A stretch of 64,000 bases of DNA, from contig NC_011894.1 in assembly GCF_000022085.1 (NCBI RefSeq), forward strand, positions 1,204,501 to 1,268,500, read 5' to 3'. A program made the position numbers and the translations under genes. The notes below the pieces were generated by a model. That model had not been told where the DNA came from, searched no databases, and worked only from the letters and a program-made list of their open reading frames with translations. Each line of letters opens with the position of its first letter. Within the stretch, counting starts at the first letter, position 1. This DNA comes from Methylobacterium nodulans ORS 2060 (GTDB taxonomy: Bacteria; Pseudomonadota; Alphaproteobacteria; Rhizobiales; Beijerinckiaceae). Of the stretch, positions 59,928 to 64,000 are shown in pieces.

Positions 59928-61145
59928 TCAGGGGGCGATGACGCAGCCGCCATCCCGCTCGGAACGGAACGCCTCCGCGGCCGGGATCGTCGCGATCGGC
60001 TTGTAATAGTCGTACGGAGCCTTGCTCTCGGCGGGAGCCTTCACCTCGTAGAGGGTCAGGTCGTAGAGCACGCGTCCGTCCGGCCGGATCGAGGCCGGAT
60101 GCCCGAAGTAATCGACCGGCAGCCGGCGCATCACCCGGTTGACCGCGCCGGCCTCGTCCGTGCCGGCTTCGTCCACGGCCTTCAGGTACTGGGTCACCGA
60201 GGCGTAGACGGAGGCCTGCTGCTTGGTCGGCATCCGGCCGGTCTTGGCGAAGAAGCGCTTGCCGAAGGCACGGGCGGCGTCGTTCTGGTCCCAGTAGAAG
60301 CCCGTCGAGACGAGCAGCCCCTGGGCGACGGCGAGGCCGAGGCTGTGCACGTCGCTGAGGAAGACGAGGAAGCCCGCGACCCGCTGGCCGCTGCCCGCGA
60401 TGCCGAACTCGGCGGCCTGCTTGATGGCGTTGATGGTGTCGCCGCCGGCGCTGGCAAGCCCGATCACCTTGGCGCCCGAGCCTTGCGCCTGGAGGAGGTA
60501 GGACGAGAAGTCGGGCGCCGCGAGCGGGTGGCGGATGCTGCCCTTCACCGTGCCGCCTGCGGCCTTCACGGCGGCGGTCGCGTCGCGCTCCATGGCATGG
60601 CCGAAGGCGTAGTCCGCCGTCACGAAGAACCAGGAGCGGTCGCCGGCCTTCGTCACCGCGGTGGCGGTCCCGTTGGCGAGCGCGAAGCTGTCATCGGCCC
60701 AATGGGTCGAATAGGGCGAGCAGGCGCGGCCGGTGAGGTCCGAGGCGGCCGCGCCGGCGATGAGCACGGTCCGCTTCTTGTCGCGGGCGATCTCCAGGAC
60801 GGCGAGGGCGACCGAGGTCACCGGCAGGTCGGCCACGGCGTCGACCCCGTCGCGGTCGAACCAGGCCCGCGCGATGGCCGAGCCGACATCCGGCTTGTTC
60901 TGGTGGTCCGCGGCGAGGATCCGGATCGGCCGGCCCTTGACGCTGCCGCCGAAATCCTGCGCGGCCATTTCGGCGGCGGCGACCGAGCCCTTGCCGCCGA
61001 TGTCGCTGAAGGGTCCCGACATATCGGTCAGCACGCCGATCGTGACGGCCTCGTCGGAGATCTGGGCGGAGGCGCGGGCGGCCGGGAGCAGGAGGCCGAG
61101 CCCCGCCAGAACGGCCAGCAGCGCGTGGGATGGTCTCGACAGCAA
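59928..61145 (-). CDS. Periplasmic substrate-binding protein with TTG start (paralogue of the one at 55.3 kb)
   Basis: 405 residues from TTG at 61143-61145. The signal peptide ([20 protein letters not shown], cleaved near ASAQ) contains no ATG, and GGAGG lies nine bases before the TTG, so the unusual start is well supported. The type I binding fold shows [38 protein letters not shown] and [22 protein letters not shown] stretches. It is the paralogue of the protein at 55264-56469, one on each side of hmgA-fahA-maiA. Neither has transporter partners nearby. Confidence 0.85.
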   Translation of the reverse strand: MLSRPSHALLAVLAGLGLLLPAARASAQISDEAVTIGVLTDMSGPFSDIGGKGSVAAAEMAAQDFGGSVKGRPIRILAADHQNKPDVGSAIARAWFDRDGVDAVADLPVTSVALAVLEIARDKKRTVLIAGAAASDLTGRACSPYSTHWADDSFALANGTATAVTKAGDRSWFFVTADYAFGHAMERDATAAVKAAGGTVKGSIRHPLAAPDFSSYLLQAQGSGAKVIGLASAGGDTINAIKQAAEFGIAGSGQRVAGFLVFLSDVHSLGLAVAQGLLVSTGFYWDQNDAARAFGKRFFAKTGRMPTKQQASVYASVTQYLKAVDEAGTDEAGAVNRVMRRLPVDYFGHPASIRPDGRVLYDLTLYEVKAPAESKAPYDYYKPIATIPAAEAFRSERDGGCVIAP

Positions 61146-61228
61146 GGCAGTTTCCTCCGTTCCGGCGCCGCCTCTGGCGGGCGGTCCGCCCCATTCCGGT
61201 CCCGTGGCCGCCCGGGCCCTCCGTCGCC

Positions 61229-61459
61229 TCAGGCGCAGCCGCTTTCCGGCTCGTGCAGATGCAGGCTGCGGCGCGCGAGAGCGATCGCCTCCGAGAGCCG
61301 GGCGAGGTCGCCGACCTCGTGGGCGAGGATCAGGACGAGGCGCGCGTTCAGCGCCGCGCTCTCCTCGTCGCCGAGCCCCTGATGCGCCCGGATCAGCGCC
61401 TCGTAGGCACGGTCGGCCTGACCGGCGAATCCATCGTCCTGTCGCAGCATCCCGCCCAT
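61229..61459 (-). CDS. DUF2783 domain protein
   Basis: 76 residues with the DUF2783 pattern: AYEALIRAHQGLGDEESAAL, NARLVLILAHEVGDLARLSE and AIALARRSL. It is all-helical with no catalytic residues apparent. Such genes occur next to FAD hydroxylases in aromatic catabolic clusters of Rhizobiales. Its ATG shares a base with the stop of the hydroxylase gene (TGATG), so the two are coupled. A small accessory or stabilising subunit is possible, but no function is established. Confidence 0.75.
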   Translation of the reverse strand: MGGMLRQDDGFAGQADRAYEALIRAHQGLGDEESAALNARLVLILAHEVGDLARLSEAIALARRSLHLHEPESGCA

Positions 61460-63123
61460 CACGCAGCCTCCCGCACGGTGAGCCCGGCCCGGCCGGTGGC
61501 CCGCGCCAGGGCCCGGGCGATGGCGTCCCCGTCGCACCCGGCGAAGCGGGCCGCCACATGGGCGTCCGGCCGCACGAGGTAGGTGGTGCCGGGTTCGGCG
61601 CCGTAGCGCAGGGCGGCAAGGCCCTCGGCATCCCGCAGCACCTCCGCGCCGGGCACGGCGAGCGGGCGGTCGCTCACGACGACGCAGCGCAGCCCGGGCT
61701 CCAGCCCGGCAAGGCCGCCGAGGTCGGGTGCCTCGCTCCTTGCGAAGCTCAGGAGCGTGAAGCTCCCGCCGAGGCGGTCGAGCAGCCAGCCGGGCCGGCC
61801 CGCCGCGTCCTGCACGGGAGCGTCGAGGCAGGGGCTGCCGGGAGGAAGGCCTCCCGCCTGCGGGACCGCATCCGGGGTCTGGAGCGAGAGGTCGGCGAGG
61901 CTGCAGGGCCGCGACAGCCGCCCGGCATTGAGGAGGTTGCGGGCGAAGGGCGCCTCGGCGGCGAGCGCCAGCACCCCGTCGCGGAAGTGCCGCTCGGCCT
62001 TCGTCTTCGGCGTCATGAAATTGGTCGTGCGGCTCGAATTCAGGATGTTCTCGTCCGCGCCGCGTCCGCGCTCCTCGTCGTAGGTGGCGATCAGCCCCTC
62101 GGGCGCTTGGTCCGCGAGCACGAGGGCGAGCTTCCAGCAGAGATTATCGGCGTCCTGGATGCCGCCGTTGCCGCCCCGCGCCCCGAAGGGGCTGACCACG
62201 TGGGCGCTGTCGCCGACGAACACCACCCGGCCGTGCACGAACCGCTCCAGCCGCGCGCAGCGGAAGGTGTAGACCGAGCACCATTCGAGCGTGACGGGCG
62301 TGTCCTCGCCGACGATCGCCCGCACCCGGGGCATCACGCGTTCGGGCTGCCGCTCCCGCTCGGGATCCGCATCCGGCCCGAGCTGGAAGTCGATCCGGAA
62401 CACGTCGTCCGGCTGGCGGTGCAGGAGCGCGCTCTGGCCCGCATGGAAGGTCGGCTCGAACCAGAACAGGCGCTCGGTCGGGAAGTCCGCCTTCATCCGC
62501 ACGTCGGCGATGAGGAAGCGCTCCTCGAAGCGCTGGCCCGGGAAGGGCAGCCCCATCCGGGTGCGGGTGGGCGAGCGCGCCCCGTCCGCGGCGATGACCC
62601 AGTCGGCCTCGAGCGCGTAGGGGCCGTCCGGGGTCATCACCTCCAGGCGCACCCCGTCGCCCGTCTGCGTCAGGCCCGTGACCTCGTTCTTCCAGCGCAG
62701 CTCGATCAGGCCGGGGAAGTCCGCCGCCCGCTCGATCAGGAACTGCTCGACGTAGTATTGCTGGAGATTGATGAAGGCCGGGCGGCGATGGCCGCTCTCG
62801 GGCAGGAGATCGAAGCGGTAGAGCTCGCGGTCGCCGTGGAAGACGCGGCCGACGCTCCAGGTCACACCCTTCTCGACCATGCGCTCGCCGACCCCGAGAC
62901 GGTCCCAGATCTCGAGGGTGCGCTTGGCCCAGCAGATCGCCCGGCTGCCGGTGGCGACCGTATCGTCGTCGTCGAGCACCACCACCGGCACGCCCCGGCT
63001 CGCGAGGTCGAGGGCGCAGGTGAGCCCGACCGGCCCGGCGCCGATCACCACGACCGGCTGGCGGCCCGGCCCGCCGGCGAGGTCGGGGGGCGGCGTGTAG
63101 GCGAAGCGAGGGCTCGGGATCAT
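61459..63123 (-). CDS. FAD-dependent aromatic hydroxylase (MhpA/PheA-TfdB type)
   Basis: 554 residues, class A flavoprotein monooxygenase. The FAD motif is VVVIGAGPVGLTCALDLASR, the second motif is DWVIAADGARSPTRTRMGL, and GRVVFVGDSAHVVSPFGARG carries the GD motif. The C-terminal thioredoxin-like domain (about 400-550) is of the PheA/TfdB type. It hydroxylates a phenol or aromatic acid with NAD(P)H and O2. Lying directly upstream of hmgA, a likely job is to make homogentisate or a precursor, such as 6-hydroxylation of 3-hydroxyphenylacetate; that is inference from position. ATG 63121-63123 has GGGAG eight bases upstream. Confidence 0.88.
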   Translation of the reverse strand: MIPSPRFAYTPPPDLAGGPGRQPVVVIGAGPVGLTCALDLASRGVPVVVLDDDDTVATGSRAICWAKRTLEIWDRLGVGERMVEKGVTWSVGRVFHGDRELYRFDLLPESGHRRPAFINLQQYYVEQFLIERAADFPGLIELRWKNEVTGLTQTGDGVRLEVMTPDGPYALEADWVIAADGARSPTRTRMGLPFPGQRFEERFLIADVRMKADFPTERLFWFEPTFHAGQSALLHRQPDDVFRIDFQLGPDADPERERQPERVMPRVRAIVGEDTPVTLEWCSVYTFRCARLERFVHGRVVFVGDSAHVVSPFGARGGNGGIQDADNLCWKLALVLADQAPEGLIATYDEERGRGADENILNSSRTTNFMTPKTKAERHFRDGVLALAAEAPFARNLLNAGRLSRPCSLADLSLQTPDAVPQAGGLPPGSPCLDAPVQDAAGRPGWLLDRLGGSFTLLSFARSEAPDLGGLAGLEPGLRCVVVSDRPLAVPGAEVLRDAEGLAALRYGAEPGTTYLVRPDAHVAARFAGCDGDAIARALARATGRAGLTVREAA

Positions 63124-63182
63124 GGCGTTTCTCCCTGGCAGCCGCGCCCGGTTGATCCGGGCGTCAAGCGGTGGCGGAGGCG

Positions 63183-64000
63183 TCAGCCTTCGAGGGCGCG
63201 CCACATCTCCATATCGCGCTCCGCAGTCCAGATGCGGGGATTGTCGATGCCCTTGGCCTCGTCGTAGGCGCGGCTGACGTCGAAGGGCATGCAATGCTCG
63301 AAGATGACCCAGTGCCCGTATTTGGGCCGCATCTCGGCCATGGCCCGGTCGTAGACCGCCTTGAGGTCGTGGCCCGCCACGACGCCCTCGCGGGCGATCC
63401 CGAACAGGTCGCGCAGGAACGACCGCGTGCCCGCGAGGCCCTCGCGGATCTGCTCCGGGGTGGTCAGGGCCTCGCCCCGGCCCGGCACCAGCGCCGCCGC
63501 ATCCAGGGCCTCCAGCCGGTCGAGGGTGGCGGGCCAGTCCTGGAAATGGGCATCCCCGCAATAGGGCGTGGCGCCGTATTCCACGAGGTCGCCGGAAAAC
63601 AGCACCCGCTCCTGCGGCAGCCACGCGATCGTGTCGCCCCGCGTGTGGCCGCGCCCCGCATGGAGGATGCGCACCTCGCGGGAGCCGAGCCACAGCGTCA
63701 TCTCGCCGTGGAAGGTGAGCGTCGGCCAGGTCAGGCCCGGGATCTCCTCCTTGCCGCGGAACAGCCGCGGGAAGCGCTGGATCTCGGATTCCATGTCCTG
63801 CTGGCCGCGCTCCACGATCATGCCGCGGGTCGCGTCGCTGGCGATGACGTTGACCCGGTCCGGATACCCGGCCACCCCCAGCACGCGCACCGCGTGGTAG
63901 TGGGTGAGCAGCACGTGGCGGATCGGCTTGTCGGTGACCTCCCGGACCCGGGCGACGAGGTCGCCGGCCATGCGCGGCGTCGCGCGCGCGTCGATGACGA
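63183..64000 (-). CDS. MBL-fold metallo-hydrolase (5' end beyond window)
   Basis: At least 272 residues; the frame is open through the window edge. The beta-lactamase fold has a first metal loop reading LLTHYHAVRVLGVAGYPD, where most family members have HxHxDH. The later HAGRGHTRGDTIAW and RVLFSGDLVEYGAT motifs are normal. This HYHAVRVLG variant keeps the first two histidines but lacks the Asp and His of the usual motif. The hydrolase is probably the first gene of the homogentisate operon, 59 bases upstream of the hydroxylase; a thioester or lactone substrate is possible. Function is inferred only from fold and place. Confidence 0.75.
   Translation of the reverse strand, partial: VIDARATPRMAGDLVARVREVTDKPIRHVLLTHYHAVRVLGVAGYPDRVNVIASDATRGMIVERGQQDMESEIQRFPRLFRGKEEIPGLTWPTLTFHGEMTLWLGSREVRILHAGRGHTRGDTIAWLPQERVLFSGDLVEYGATPYCGDAHFQDWPATLDRLEALDAAALVPGRGEALTTPEQIREGLAGTRSFLRDLFGIAREGVVAGHDLKAVYDRAMAEMRPKYGHWVIFEHCMPFDVSRAYDEAKGIDNPRIWTAERDMEMWRALEG

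Noticed and set aside
63146..63162. Small hairpin GCCCGG-TTGAT-CCGGGC between the hydroxylase and MBL genes
   Set aside because: Only a six-base stem; expected often by chance at this GC content, although its loop resembles the TTGATC repeat core.

Overview
The window is chromosomal DNA from a very GC-rich alphaproteobacterium. Gene content and order (lptB next to rpoN, glnD, hpf-ptsN, ftsE-ftsX beside an MJ0042 zinc-ribbon gene, cpdR, gltB/gltD and an aerobic homogentisate cluster) point to the Rhizobiales. The codon use and the small 'PetM-like' and DUF459 proteins fit Methylobacterium or a close relative. That genus assignment is inferred from recognised families, not from a search. I see no rRNA, tRNA, CRISPR array, prophage or plasmid functions. 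Because GC is high, most genes carry long open antisense frames; these were discarded.

Layout. 1-5.7 kb: end of a murein endopeptidase, msrA, a small membrane protein, a HAD phosphatase, an FMN reductase, then rpoN and lptB. 5.7-11.9 kb: grpE, glnD, an OsmC protein, hpf and ptsN; the usual lptB-rpoN-hpf-ptsN block is split and partly inverted here. 11.9-16.4 kb: ydcF-like gene, ftsX, ftsE, zinc-ribbon protein, hpt, cpdR. 16.4-24.8 kb: acyl-CoA synthetase, nitroreductase, enoyl-CoA hydratase and a branched-chain amino-acid-type ABC transporter (livK, livH, fused livM-livG, livF). 25-29 kb: OsmC protein, a decayed EamA/MocR pair, a Pro/Ala-rich secreted protein, a carboxymuconolactone decarboxylase family protein with a repeat in its signal-peptide region, and a threonine aldolase. 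29-36.6 kb: gltB, a GST gene and gltD behind a sigma-54-type promoter. 36.6-43 kb: DUF459 and MltB cell-wall proteins, galE, galU, a cupin and an SDR. 43-48.5 kb: an IS110 element, a ZnuD-like TonB receptor with a Zur-like box, a TetR regulator and small proteins. 48.7-54 kb: phosphomannomutase and manC, a DUF305 membrane protein and small proteins. 54-64 kb: a tightly packed minus-strand homogentisate catabolic operon (MBL-fold hydrolase, FAD hydroxylase, DUF2783, substrate-binding protein, hmgA, fahA, maiA, second substrate-binding protein, P450).

Working together. Nitrogen control is concentrated here: RpoN, GlnD, PtsN and the two glutamate synthase subunits, with sigma-54-type -24/-12 elements upstream of gltB and, on the opposite strand, just 5' of rpoN. 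GalE, GalU, phosphomannomutase and ManC supply nucleotide sugars for surface polysaccharide. HmgA, MaiA and FahA take homogentisate to fumarate and acetoacetate.

Most unusual structure: several families of palindromic repeats. One two-hairpin element lies in frame inside a signal-peptide coding region, and another copy supplies the start codon of the acyl-CoA synthetase. Two long nested inverted-repeat elements lie at 34.3 and 47.0 kb. I did not find a clearly new multi-gene system; the best leads are these repeats, the sigma-54 sites and a candidate IS110 bridge RNA.
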